From the NCBI GenBank assembly GCA_038087015.1, contig JASBNA010000003.1, positions 2,542,001 to 2,606,000 on the forward strand: a DNA stretch of 64,000 nucleotides, in the 5' to 3' direction. This DNA comes from Cerrena zonata (Eukaryota > Basidiomycota > Agaricomycetes > Polyporales > Cerrenaceae). The notes beneath the pieces were generated by a model. It worked only from the letters and a program-made list of their open reading frames with translations. It was not told the origin of the DNA and did not search any database. Below, one piece after another: positions 37,329-49,656 of this stretch (position 1 is the first letter of the stretch; every line of letters begins with the position of its first letter). The position numbers and the translations under genes were made by a program.

Positions 37329-38902
37329 ATGGCCATGACTATCTCCGTAAACATCCCCTCCTCCCCCGAGCAAGCCAACACTCCCCCCTCCACCGACGGC
37401 GCTCAAACCCCCATCTCCCCCAACGCTGTCCAAACCCTTGCTCTCCCTCCCCCAGTCGACAACGCTCCCTCTGCTGCTGCCGCTGACAAACCTGCTCCTG
37501 GTCAGGCAAAGCGCAAGCCCAGTCGCCGTGCCAACACCGCAGAGCGCAGAGCTACTCACAATGCTGTCGAAAGACAGCGTAGAGAGACCTTGAATGGTCG
37601 TTTCTTGGTATGTTCTTTCACATTCTCACTCGTCGAAAAAAAGTCCTTATATGCGTTCTATAACAGGACTTGGCTGCTCTCTTGCCCAACCTCTCCCAAA
37701 TTCGTCGTCCTTCCAAGTCTTCTATTGTAAACTCTTCCATTGCTCACATCCAAGCCTCTCGTCGTCACCGTGCTCTTGCCTCTCGCGAGCTCCGTCTCCT
37801 CAAGATGGAGACTGATGCCCTTCGCAGAGAGCTCAACGAGTGGAGGGACCGTTCTGGTCTCCCCCGCGTTGAGGAACCCGTTCGCGGTGAAGCCTTCCAA
37901 ATGATCTTGAGCGGCGAGGTCGAGGCCATCAACCCCGGCCCCATTGACGAGGAAGACGATGGCGACTATGCAGGAGGCGACTATGGCGATGAGGATTACC
38001 CCATCAACGACCACAAGGACATGGGTGGTCTCATGAAGAACGACGTCACTCCCTTTGCCCACAACGTTCCTACCGGTGGTGCACCCCACAGCGGTCTCCA
38101 CGTCCAGACGATGCTCCCCCGCCAGAGCCACGGCGCTCCCAGCCCCATGATCGTCCAGAGTCCGACTGCTGTCTCTTTCGAAAACCCGGCGATGATGTAC
38201 GATCACGCCATGCACGTCAACAACCAGGGCTTCCTCATGAACGGCGGTGGTAACGCACCTCACCCTGGCATGTTCTCCAGAGGCGGTCAACCCGAGAACG
38301 ACAAGGTTCCGGGTGCGTGGAACATGTACGGATCCATGCACGGACCCCAACAGTTCACTCCCCCAACATCCTCTCATGGTGGAAACAGTTCGTCCCAGCT
38401 CAATGTTCCCCCCACGCAACAAGCCGCGTATCTGATGAACTTGCAGCGCCAGCAAGCAATGCTCCAATCGTCCGCCCAGGGCCAAGCAACCAACATGGGT
38501 CTCAACTCGCACGGTGGTCATATGTACGGCAGCCCCGTTGACGGCGATGACACTTCCTCGGTCGGTTCTGCGCCGGGGAACAACGGTGTCATGCGTCGGG
38601 AGCGCAGTGGAAGTATGAACAGTGTCGGCAGCGGCTACGCATCCAACGGTAACGGCGGTCGATCTCCTCCCAGCAGCGTTTCCGGCAGCTACGAGATGCC
38701 AAGTGTCATGTCGAACGGACAAGGTGTTCCGAGGAGGATGAACAGCGGTATGAGCATGGGCCATAGCCAGTGGGACGAGAACATGGGTGGCATGGGCGGT
38801 ATGGGCAACATGGGAGGAATGGGAGGAATGATGAAGGCAGCTCCTGCGATTAGCGTTGGCGGAGGCGGGAATGCGCACGCATTCGCTGCGATGATGATGT
38901 AA
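37329..38902 (+). CDS. bHLH transcription factor
   Basis: Two exons, 37329-37607 and 37667-38902, give 504 residues. The basic region (about residues 70-88) reads ERRATHNAVERQRRETLNGR, with His, Glu and Arg in the positions that contact CACGTG-type E-boxes. Helix 1 ends at the splice site and helix 2 follows in exon 2 (SKSSIVNSSIAHI), then a leucine-heptad segment (ELRLLKMETDALRRELNEW). The intron therefore splits the bHLH domain. An acidic patch near residue 185 and a long Gly/Met/Asn-rich tail (about 200-504, with repeated GGMGG) follow; these are probably unstructured activation regions. The target genes are unknown. It is preceded by more than 6 kb without genes, typical of a heavily regulated gene. 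Confidence 0.9.
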
Positions 38903-41900
38903 AGCAAAAAAGTTGATCGACGTCTGGGTTCGCGGACGAACGTCTCTTTTTTTCTTTCTTTCTATGCTCTCTAGATCGGTCATCATCGTCGGCTCTCACT
39001 ATATGCGTTATGACACCTCCTGCCGACTATTGGTTTCTTTGCTCTCACCCCAGATACCACCTCGCTCTGCTTCCTTCGTGAACGATTTCTCTCCTCGTTT
39101 CTCCCTGTTGGTTCCTTGGATTCTATATATCGCCCTATGTTTATTATTCGCTCGGTCAAGTTCCACTTGCCGCCCCACCCTCTACTCTGCTACCTTACTA
39201 TCCCCTCTGTGCTTTTCAACCCCTATGTACGGCTATAGTCTCGCGTTTCATCCGCGTCGTTCTTGCACTCCCCTATTATTTTGTGTTGGAATTTTCACCC
39301 TCCCCTATTGTGTTCAACTTCGCGGTCCCGATGTTGACACGAGAGAATTCCATCCCCTCCACTTACTCGGACCTTCCACCCTTACCCCGCTCGATGATGA
39401 TGACCCCTCTACTACAACTATCCGTGATGTATTATCTTGCTGTCTGTTACCCGCACACATACACACCCAAACGTCCGCCACTGTCTTCTACTACGTAGTA
39501 TTTACTTTCATTCAGACCTGTACTTTGATTTGCGCAGATGGTCGAATCGCTTCGCAAAAAGGCAATCTCACCCTCGTTCCCTCTCTCTCCTCTACCAACG
39601 TATTCACTCTGTCCGCTCGCTTGACCCCTACCTAATCACCTGCTTTTTTGCTGTAATCTGACCACTTTTGCGTACCGTAGATCTGTGGTTTACAGATTGA
39701 AAAGCAGAAAATGTCTCACACTCACTCGTTTGTTTCCCTTACTTCTCTGGTCGTGCCATCCTGGATTGATCCATGTCTTGGTTGGCTCTCGTCGTGTATC
39801 TGTAATCTGTACCTCTTTAGATCAAAAATGAGATACGTTGTACAGTGTCCCAATGACCCGGGTGCAGTGGGAATTGCCTTTTATGGAAAAGCCTCCTCTA
39901 CTTCTGCGTACGCATTCTGTAAATATCTCATACCAAACTGTGCGGATGCTGATACGGCATTTGTGTATATTTGGTCTGCTTCTGATCTCAGCTGATCGTA
40001 TTGGTCGGTGATGTCGGGGGGAATGTCGATAGAGTGCTTCTGTTTTCGCGTCGTCTGACTTATCAGTCGTCCCTTGTCCCTTACTCCATCTAACCCAACA
40101 CCCAATTTGATGCTCAGCAGAGGGAAATCCATTCCAATTGATTCCCCTCACCATCATCATCTAACGTAGAGTGAGTGACGGCTCTCCGTGATAGCGAAGC
40201 TCCATTGTTTTCCGGGAGAGTGATTACCGATTGCGGCGCAGTGCAGCGCAGTGTCAACGTCAGCCTTCTCCCTCCATCGGTAGTTTACTGTGGAATGTCA
40301 GCGCGAAACTCTGAGTCTGAGGAATTATATTCAGGTTATGGTAAGGTTCACCCAGATGTACACGTGTCCAGCGCCACCCGTCTGTGCTTTGTTCTCTTTT
40401 CTCTTCCATTACACCCCCCAAGGATTATCATCTCAGGCTTGTCATGATGCATTCTGGTAAATGACCTGAACATATCAGCAGTGTCCCATCTCGTTTTGAT
40501 GCATACCTATCGCTTCCTTTGGCTTGGTTTCCGACCGCCGCCCCTTATTCGCTTCCCGCATCTAATCTCTTCACCGGTCACTTTCTTACGGTCACCTTTG
40601 TCGATCTTCTGTACCTCCTTGCGATGACAGCTTGATCGACTTGAAGGAGAAGGAAGCTCGGCGTCAGTAGTCGGACCAACCCCCAGGTTTGTGGGGTTAA
40701 GGCTTTTACACTTTCAGCTTCCTGAACTCTGTAGTCTGCTGTCGAGGTCATTCGTTTCGACTTTCGGAGAAATTGATTCATACGTTGTACGTTGTGGCGG
40801 GCCCAGTGTCACGTACCCAGTCCGGGTGCAATCGCCTAGACACTGGAATGCCTTTTTCGTTAGAGTTGTTCCGATTTCAGAACATTCATCAGAGCTGCTG
40901 ACTCGTTACTAGACTGCTGATTATGTTCACGGGACAACCAAGTTGTGATATTCTATATACACTCAATTCTCTATGTAGCGATGAAACAATTGCTTGCGTC
41001 CCGTCTTTCTTTAGCCTCAAGCTTTTTTTGTTTACTTGTGGCGTTGCTAAGCGACTACAGCTTAGGAACTTGGGAGCCTTGGAACCGGGCTGCAACTCAG
41101 TCGAGGACGTACTTGATGGTCGTACGACTTGGGTCATCAGTCTCGACAACATATTAATTGCTTTAGGACACGGACTTGTTTTACGTCCGGTCAATTGGAC
41201 CACTTCCTCCTCATTAGCTCCGTCTCCGTCCCGTCGCCTAGAGATGCTGCTGGAAAGTTTACGAACATGACCATAGATTGTATGTTCTGGTGAGGTCATA
41301 GCTCCCCTCTGTGTATTTTGGAAACGACACCTAACCTCGAAGCAGGCCCAGTTTGGTCAGACAAAGATGATCATTGCGTCACACACAGACTTCTATATCG
41401 ACCTCTCTGGGTGCGTTTCGCCTTCTCGGGTTACTTTTAGCTTCCTGTACCTTGGTCGTGACCTTTAATGTCCTTCTTGGTTTCGTACAAGTGTTGTGAG
41501 AGGTTTGCCTCGAGGATGTCTCGTGTTCACCCTAATACTGAATCGTCGGTTAATTTGCTGGATGGTTCCCGTTGGTTGTACGAGAGAGGTTGTCGTAATA
41601 GATCGTCTCTGGATGGTTCTGGGAGGTGTGACTGCAGTAACTCGTCGCACCTCGATTTCTGAGGTCATTGATTGAGTTGACAACTCTGTCGGAGATGATT
41701 CAGGTTATGTGACACTCTCCTATCGACCCCCTCCTTTCGGTCAATTATTGACAAAGTTCGGTCTGGTTACGCTTCGAGCTCTTATCTCAATTACGACTTT
41801 ACAACTTACAACCATCTCCGAAAATTTGCATCTCCGAGTCATCCCTCGGACGAGACGAGGCACAAGGCGTTCCTTGTAACGAAGAGGAGGTTCACTACAA

Positions 41901-42735
41901 TATTAACTATAAGGCCTTATAGTGCCTATCTACCCGCTTCGACACAGACACCATAGAAACACTGCATGACGCATTCAAAATCAAGGTGTAGCGTAGCCTA
42001 ATAAGACGGCGATAGGCAAAAGGCACATCCGTCGTCTTTCCGTCGGCTTATCCAGCTCCTTCATCTCGTTTCGTTGTTTATTATCGTTCATATGCCAACA
42101 TAGGTTATCGGCCAGTCTAAATACCGACAGACGGTGTTTACCACTTTTTGTTTTCTATGGAGACTTCGAATGGTGATCAGGGGTCGAGGCTCTATCTGTT
42201 GTGTTCCTCGGATCATGGTGTTTCGAAGAGATGCGAAGAAAGTTGGGGAACCTTGAGAGGTTGCTTATCTTGACTTCCACTGTGTTCACGCTTGTCGGGG
42301 TTTGCCTATCTCTCACGAAAACATATGCTCGAGGTGTTTTCCACCTGGGTCGGCTTTCGGTGTGTATGGGATATGCAGGTACGTGACCTGCTAGAAGCAT
42401 GGGGACCTCGAGGGACCTTGGTGGGTATGTCGAGGTCGGGGACTGATTGTCATAACACTTTGCTCAGCATTAATCAAGGAAGTTGAAGAAAGGCAAAGGA
42501 AGTTACGACGAGTTTCACGCGACCAAGGACGCCATTTTCTTGCATCTAAGCTGCTCAGCTTGTAACTGTTTTCATTGTTGGAACAACCTTTCTACGCATC
42601 CCATCAAGACCATCCAACAAAACATATCTGCTCGTGTGCCATTATTTAATTGTGCCTTTGGATGTCTCATCAACGGAATCAAATGCATATCCCTTTCAAC
42701 GCCGGCTATCTTCGTGGTAGTCGCAAAATCACCCA
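38903..42735. other. Long intergenic region downstream of the bHLH gene
   Basis: The first 750 bases are T/C-rich and probably include the bHLH 3' UTR; the 240-codon frame at 38913-39635 is explained by this bias and shows no domain. The rest has short frames on both strands without motifs. No RNA gene or repeat was recognised. Confidence 0.5.
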
Positions 42736-44658
42736 TCATTCATCGTCTGACATACTTGACAACCCAGACGAATCACTTTCACAATCCTTCTTTGCCTTCT
42801 TCTTTCCTTTCACCACAGTCGTTTCCTTTCCTTTCCCCTTGACATCGCCTCCGGATCGCTTCTTACCCGGTCCTTTCCCCTTCGTCTCCTTCCCAACTTT
42901 GGCATCCTTGCCCTCACTCGCTTCTCGAACGACATTCCGGATCTCCTCCGTCCAAACCTCCAATTTCTCATCATCAACGCCAGCATCAGCATCATCTTGT
43001 CTTGATAGTCGATTGAGGATTTCCACCTCTTTCTTCCATATGTCCATACCTTGGGCGAGTTTGGAACCGGGACCATCAAAGGCTGGAGTTTCTAGAATGA
43101 GAGGGATATGTCTCGTACGTGGATCCCTGACTATATTGGCGAATGTTGAGAGGGTGAGGTGACCGCTGTCGGTTTAAAGATATTAATTGTAACATTTAGG
43201 GACTAAAGGGGAGATAGCTTACAGTCCAATGTTTTCGTGACGATCCTTTTTGCTGCCCAAGTCGGCTTTCGAGTCGTTGAGGTGCATTCCTCGAAGATAT
43301 TCAAGACCGACTTCTCGGTCAAATTCTTCTACTACATGGGGTTTGATTTCAAATGGTTCTGCATTGTTATACGAGCTAGTGTACTCACACATGTCACTAG
43401 GTGGGACAGAAACGGGTAGGTTCGCATTAATAAAGACTGTTTAGAATGAACTTACTCCCAGCCGGTCTTCGTCCTGATGTCGTATCCCTGTGAATTCGAA
43501 GTGAGTAGTAATTCGTCTTGTATTGTATACCACCGACGTACCGCGGCAAACATATGACCTTTCCAGGAGTGTTAGGGTCGATGCTTGACAGGTCAAAGAA
43601 ATAGAGACGTACATGTATCCAAGCAAACTCCTACTCGTGTCTTATCTTCGACTTGTTTAATTATACCTCCAAGTTGGGAATACGGACCACCGATAATATT
43701 ACCTGCCCCTGCCTGTTCATTTAAGGTTGAGGTAATATAATTAGGTATTGTTGTTTCTGACGACTCACCATGTTTTCGATGACTATCACAATAGAGGAGG
43801 TCTCTTTGTGGGCGTTATTGATACAGTCTGCTATGAATGTTAGTGATTCTTCAACTGTGGCTTGACCGACAGTAGATCCTGGACTACAGATAGAATTGCT
43901 CAACGAGCAAGAAGAGCGAAGATGCATACGAGCTTACTGGAAATTATATAGTTTCAAGCCCAGTTCTTCACACCGCTTCAACTCATCGACGAAACACTCA
44001 TACGATTTTTGTCGTTTCTCTCTGAAGCGGGATACTTTAATCAAAGGATTTGCTTTGACAACACATATACGCACATATCTGGGTTGCCCATGTTAACAAG
44101 GTAGCTTCCATGAGGCAAGATATGGTCCGTAGAGTAACCGAACTCTTTTAAACGACTTTGGAATGAGACAATGGATTCTGGTTTTGTCGGAGGAGCCGTC
44201 CATTTCCTCTGGGACTTTACAAACAACGCAAACGCAGTCGCTCTGAACATTGAGTGTGAGCTATAATTAAGAATAAGAATAAGGCCGTGGACTCTTGACA
44301 AACCCTATAGAAGCGGCGTTGATTATCGTGTTTTCAACACCTCCCGCGCTGGAGACGTGAGGTCCAATTTTCCAGTCACTTTCAGACCTAGCTGGAAAGT
44401 CATCGGGTTGGTAGACGATCTCTTTTTCCTCTTTGTTACTGCGGAAGTAGAAGCAATTGCACCACCGGCTGTTGCTTCTTTCACAACACTTTGTGACTTT
44501 TTGGGGCGTTTTGTTGGTCGCTCCTCGGGGATAGGGCTAGATGCTAAGCGGTGTCTGCGAGGAGCAGAAGCATCTTTCGAGTCTGAATCTTTGACAGCAC
44601 TTGCTGTCGTTGAAAGCCTTGAACTTCTTCTCCGAGTTACATCTGCATTTGAGTTCAT
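42736..44658 (-). CDS. APN1: AP endonuclease Apn1 (endonuclease IV family)
   Basis: Ten exons (minus): 44463-44658, 44304-44391, 44075-44242, 43938-44021, 43769-43883, 43613-43712, 43542-43558, 43456-43487, 43223-43375 and 42736-43165, giving about 460 residues. All the metal-ligand blocks of endonuclease IV are visible: [76 protein letters not shown] and LILETPAF. The enzyme cleaves DNA at abasic sites in base-excision repair, in nucleus and mitochondria, using three zinc ions. The N-terminus (basic, Ser-rich) and the C-terminal Lys-rich tail (KGKKKAKK) may be nuclear signals. Exon 7 is a 17-nt microexon. The first intron is uncertain: frame analysis requires a phase-1 donor before 44391, and 44463 (GTGCAA) is the best of two weak candidates. 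Confidence 0.9.
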
Positions 44659-46342
44659 TGTGACACGTAAGTTATGGTTCAATAGCGTTCGAAAGCTACC
44701 CAAGCCTCGTATCATATGCCTACAATCGAGCAAATTGTTGCTTGTCATATTTATCAATATGATCATATTAAAGATGTCACTTACAAATCCTTACAAAAAT
44801 AGCTCTAAGCAAGCGAGTAGACTCAAGTTCCAAGCCTGAGTCACCAAATAAAGACGTTGGTGTTCGATCTAGCGCCTGGACTCGATGTTGGTCATCGTTT
44901 GCGACTTGTCCCTGGCCAACAACGATAAACACCACCCAATCTGCATGGCTTCTATGTTCGATTGTCCGAGGCCCTTTCCAGCTTTATTACCCTTTCGATG
45001 CTAGAATCAACCCGTATTTGAATTCAATTGGATCCATCGCTTATCTGCTGTCTCGAATTGAAGAACTCAATCATAGCGGAACTGGCATGCACGACTGTTC
45101 GACAAAGTATCGTGTTGCGAAACATTCAATATGATTTTTGGATGCTTCTAGTCACAAACAGGGTCAGCTTATGTACCCAGTTGTTATTGTTGACAGCTAA
45201 TTACAATCAGTTTATCCCGATACATTCTACGGTGAGTTATTAAGCTCGTGATAGCAACGTTTTTAACACACTACCAGCATGCCGACCTTTCTGTTTACGA
45301 CAGTGAGGAAGGTCTTCTGGACGCTTACTCCTGCACACTGTCACAGACTTGCTCCTTCAGCCTCACTTCGGATGAAACCCCTCCTCGTTTCTCTGAAACA
45401 GCCGCGGTGTATAGGCATACCTTCGGACAAAGTGCTAGTGATGGTATGACAGGACGTGACCAGCATATGACCCTGTCTTCTCGTTGCAGGACTATCCTGT
45501 CCCGATGGTCTGTCACACGATTCGGTCTATCCCACGTTCTTCTTGATTATTCGACTTGCTAAGCGAATCGATTTGTCGTGTTCTGGATTGTACCTTGACA
45601 CGATCTCTTTTTAGACCTAGCGCAATATTACATCGTTAAACCTGGTCGGCTTTGGGATATGCCTGGACTCGCCGTACTTAACACGTCTCAATCGGGCTAG
45701 ACTAAGTCCATCTTTGGGTACCATATGATTCTCAGGCCGTATTAACCAACTGAATTGGCGTTCATCGATGTCACACCCTAGCAACCCCTGCGGAAAGGTG
45801 TGTGTCCATACGAGTTCCATTTCTTCGTGTCAACTTTTATTTCAATACACACCGGCCCGTCTAAAATAAGCGTTGGACATGCTCGCGATGTGACTGCAAA
45901 TCCCATTCAGCTTCTAAAAGCGCAAGGCAGTGATGTTTCTCCTTCCGGGCCGTCCTCTGTTGTCGTTTCTCTGTCTTCTTTATGTTTGCCAAGACCATAC
46001 CAACATCGAGGCTACGCACGCCGCGAGTCACTCTTTCCCAACGAGACAAGATCCTTTGTTACGTCGACGGCCCGTCGGGCTTTCATTGTGTTCGGGTGAC
46101 TGTCGACCTTCATGGAAATGGGTAGATTGTACATGGAAAACAGCCATATCTTCGGAAACTGACTCCAACAGGCAGAAGGTGGATGCTCATTTGACATTGC
46201 ATAGTAACTGCATGGTAGCTCTCGACACGACAATGCCCCGCTGAAAACAAGGCATGAAGGCTATATAAACTGTGGTTTTCAATCTTAACCTCTCATTCTC
46301 TCATTTCGACCCAATCTACAGGATATTTTCAAAGATTCAATA
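44659..46342. other. Intergenic region between APN1 and the pectate lyase
   Basis: Short frames only, none with a motif. The last 80 bases before 46343 look like a normal promoter and leader (TATATAAAC near 46262, then CT-rich sequence). Confidence 0.5.
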
Positions 46343-47566
46343 ATGCTCTACGCTGTAGCGCCTCTTGTTTTCCTCGTCGTTGGCTCTCTAGCTACTCCGA
46401 CCTCGAACTTGGAAGCCCGTGCTGCCTCCTGCTCTTTTCCGAGTCCTCCTACGACCTCTAGCCTCCCTTCTGCTAAGACGATCCCTGCTGGAACCACCTT
46501 CGATGGTAAAAATGTTCGGTTTGACCGTGGGTCTGGCGCTTGTCAGGGCCAGAAGGAAGGCGGCGACAAGGATGCGGTCTTCCTTGTCGAAAACGGCGCC
46601 ACCATTCAAAATGTTGTCATTGGTGCCAACCAGGCTGAAGGCATTCATTGTTTGGGTATGTTCCACTAAAAGCTCGCGTTATATTTCTCTAACAATTACT
46701 CAGGCTCTTGCACTTTGAAGAATGGTATGTTTCGATGTAGATTTCTCTGAACTATTGTGATTCTTGATCTGAATCGTATAGTTTGGTTCGAGGACGTTTG
46801 CGAGGCATGTTCTTAATCGCTCTACATCATGCTCTTTGCTTCAATATCTTCTTCTTAGGACGCTATTACTATCAAACAAAGTTCGGGTACCTCTACCATT
46901 ACCGGCGGAGGAGCCAAGAATGCAGACGACAAAATTGTCCAGCACAATGGTACGCAGTAAGACTGCGTTCACTGTTAAAACATGCTCAAGTCTAATAGGC
47001 GGCGGAAATGTCGTGATCACCAACTTCTGTGCCCAGAACTTTGGCAAACTCTATCGTTCCTGCGGAAATTGCTCGTCCCAAACCAAGAGGGTATGTCTGC
47101 ATCGTTCTTGCCGTTCAATTCTTACTCACTGCAAACTTAGACCGTTACTATCAACAACATCATCGCTTCTAGTGGCTCGTCTCTTGCTGGGATAAACTCC
47201 AATGTAAGCATCCGAATTTGCCTACGTTTGTATGTACTAACATAAGACAAACACAGTATGGCGACGTTGCCACTATAACGACGTATGTTTTGCTTTTGGG
47301 TCAGATAAGAATCTCAGAGTTATAACCGTCTGTTTTAGCTCTACCCTCCAATTGACTAGCGTTAAATCTATTTGCGATACTTATCAGGTATGTGTTGATC
47401 GTATAATATTAACTCAAAAAAAATACTTACAACACTTAACTACAACAGGGTAATAGCAACGGCGCCGAGCCTCCAAAGCTTACCAGTAACGTGGCCAATG
47501 CCAAGTACGTCTACATGATCTAAAATCTCAGCCATAGCTGACCCTGCTATTAGTTGCAAGTTCTGA
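46343..47566 (+). CDS. Secreted pectate lyase, PL3 family
   Basis: Ten exons, 46343-46655, 46704-46724, 46782-46804, 46859-46949, 46999-47090, 47141-47203, 47257-47282, 47339-47387, 47449-47504 and 47554-47566, give 248 residues, the normal PL3 size. A signal peptide ([15 protein letters not shown]) is followed by the parallel beta-helix family blocks [68 protein letters not shown] and [19 protein letters not shown]3 enzymes cleave de-esterified pectin by beta-elimination outside the cell, supporting plant-tissue or litter degradation. Four exons are shorter than 30 nt (21, 23, 26 and 13 nt). The intron after 46804 has a GC donor (GAG then GCATGT). The protein ends NCKF just after the last splice. 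Confidence 0.93.
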
Positions 47567-47987
47567 AACCTCAACCAAGGGAGTTTCGTTATGTCTATGT
47601 CAAGTGCTACGTTGCTACCGAATGTTCTCTGTATGATAAGCTGAGTTGTATTGTTGAATGCGATTGTTTTCTTGCGGCACATCTATAGAAGGGTTTGCTA
47701 CACAGAGAATGTTGAATGAACTGATCGAAGGTTGAAAAAACGTACTCGTTAGTAAAGGGATGTATTCCCAAATCGCCATTGTTGGTGGATTACCGACGGA
47801 GCAAGTGGCGCGGATACAAGTGAAATCGGTAAGGGATGATGTCAAGCGTCCCCCTACTCCACCCAGAACTTATATATAAACCTCAGTCTAGTGGGTCTAA
47901 ATATCTACATTCATACTATTGGTCTGTTCGTCTCACGAGATCAATTGAACTGTAACCACTTCATCATATCGCAGAACTCTGATCATT
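47567..47987. other. Intergenic sequence
   Basis: No gene is recognised. A TATA-like TATATAAAC at 47872-47880 lies about 110 bases before the next start. Confidence 0.45.
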
Positions 47988-48374
47988 ATGAGTCGTCTTA
48001 CGTCCGACAACAAGAGCATCTCACCTCTCGGAGCAGGACGCAAGCTACCAATAGACCATGAATGGTTCGACTCGGAACCAAACTATAACACCAATTCACT
48101 GGTACCCCCTCAAGAGGAGAAGGTCACTTCGAGACCACAGGGTAAAAGTACGGTTACCGTTCTGTCTGCTTTGAGTTTGTCGAACTGAAGCTTCATGGTC
48201 TTTTTAGGAGCAGACTTCCTTGATGTAAAATTCGGAGATCGGAAATTCGTGTATGAAGAAGCGGACAAAGATGAGCTACCCAGAGACAAGGTACCATCAG
48301 ATGCAGTCATTTCTGGCTCTGCTGGGGTAACGGGGGAAGATCTAGGGGTAGAGGAAAAGAGGAGGGTTGTCTAA
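47988..48374 (+). CDS. Hypothetical small protein
   Basis: Two exons, 47988-48141 and 48208-48374, give 106 residues with good GT..AG borders (GTAAAAG..TTTTTAG). It is charged, with no signal peptide or membrane segment; the second half (DFLDVKFGDRKFVYEEADKD) is the most protein-like. The family is unknown. Clean splicing that joins two open frames, and a TATA-like box upstream, argue for a real gene. Confidence 0.55.
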
Positions 48375-48776
48375 ATGTGTCGGATAGTCTGATCGCAATT
48401 AATGTAACCAGAGCTTGAAGTTGTTCGTAATATCATTGACCTCGATTGACGTCTAGTAGGTTTTTGAAAGTAAGTGTAATACTTTTATGATACAGTCGCG
48501 GTCTACAGTGGACAATTGGCCATTGTTAGCGGTATGCCCTTCTCAACATGATACATACTTGATAATCACGGTGGTAAAGTTGGTGCGAAGCTAAATGTGT
48601 GCGGCAAACGCCGAGAGGACCCGGCGCTGCCCGAGAGACCAACGTTGTGGCTGCTGGCGGGAAAGGAGCAACTCTAACGTTTTCCTCCTCACTTTGTCAT
48701 TTTTGTATGTTCATTCTCCTATACTTCTCGTATCATTGTTTTTGAATAGTAATAGCTCAGCTTAGACTCCTCAAAA
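48375..48776. other. Intergenic sequence upstream of ATP18
   Basis: Contains the promoter of the ATP synthase subunit gene; nothing else is recognised. Confidence 0.45.
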
Positions 48777-49075
48777 ATGGCTCTCTTTGGTCTCCGCAAG
48801 TGGCCCGTTCCCGTACTGACTTCTCTTGATTCGTATTCGACTCGTGCTCAAACTTTCGTGTTACAGGTTGCCAAGCCTCTTTGGCCTTTCTTTGCTGCTT
48901 CAGCGATCACCTACTACCTCGTCTCTAAGGCTCAAGATGCCGGTGTCAAGTGTATGTCAAAACATCTGCGAATCCGAATATATTAATGACGTACTTTGAT
49001 ACAGCTGAGGAATTCCGCAATGACCCTCGTAACCCATACGCTGCGCAGATCGCAAAGGAGAACTCGCATCACTAG
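48777..49075 (+). CDS. ATP18: ATP synthase subunit j (Atp18)
   Basis: Three exons, 48777-48812, 48867-48951 and 49005-49075, give 63 residues. The pattern MALFGLRKWPVPV, AKPLWPFFAASAITYYLV and EEFRNDPRNPYAAQIAKE is that of subunit j (also called i), a small single-span protein of the membrane sector of mitochondrial F1Fo-ATP synthase. Intron 1 is 54 nt, a multiple of three without a stop, so reading through gives a false 18-residue insert; removing it restores the family pattern. The gene is short enough to be missed by automatic prediction. Confidence 0.9.
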
Positions 49076-49656
49076 AGGATACCTGTACTCACCGTGGAGT
49101 TACACGTTATAGAATGAGATCAGACAAGTCATTTCGTTAGAAAGTGCATTCCAACCAGTAAAGTCCAGTATCAACCTCATTCTGATCTAAATAATGCTGT
49201 CTATTTCAACATTCCATACCACGTCAGTACTAGCACTGCGGATTCCAGACGCAGTTCCCAAGCAGCCCGTACCTCTCCATGGCATGTGTTTACATAACAC
49301 CAGAGCGTACGTCGACGGCCGGCAATGTGTCCAGGCGCTTATTAACAGCTAAGAGCGATGTTTCACAACTCACGCAAAGTTATGCAGACGTGGTTTCGAC
49401 ACAGCCTCGCTCAGACTTCAACCATTTTGGGTCAAGTAGTCTACGTTGCAATGCAACGTTTTGGAATTAATTGTAGAGGTCCGAAAGCAAGCAATCTCCG
49501 GGCCACATCACAAGTGACTCGTTGCCGATGGTGGCGTTTTAGTTTCATTGCCGATCGCTCAAGTAGTATATAATCGACAGGAGGTTCAGCTAACAATATC
49601 CATCTACTCACCCTTCACAGTTCCAACAAACTCCCAATACGATCACCGACACAACC
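49076..49656. other. Intergenic sequence
   Basis: Only short frames without motifs. The last 90 bases before 49657 (AGTATATAATCG, then CA-rich leader) look like a promoter for the next gene. Confidence 0.45.

Noticed and set aside
37658..38986. 442-codon open frame antisense to the bHLH gene
   Set aside because: It exactly overlaps exon 2 of a clear bHLH gene, has no motif and follows from the codon bias of the sense strand.
38913..39635. 240-codon frame after the bHLH gene
   Set aside because: T/C-rich translation of a probable 3' UTR, with no domain or splice pattern.
44323..44400. Continuing the first APN1 exon straight on (frame ending LKTR, stop)
   Set aside because: The conserved [13 protein letters not shown] block is in a different frame, so an intron must lie before it.
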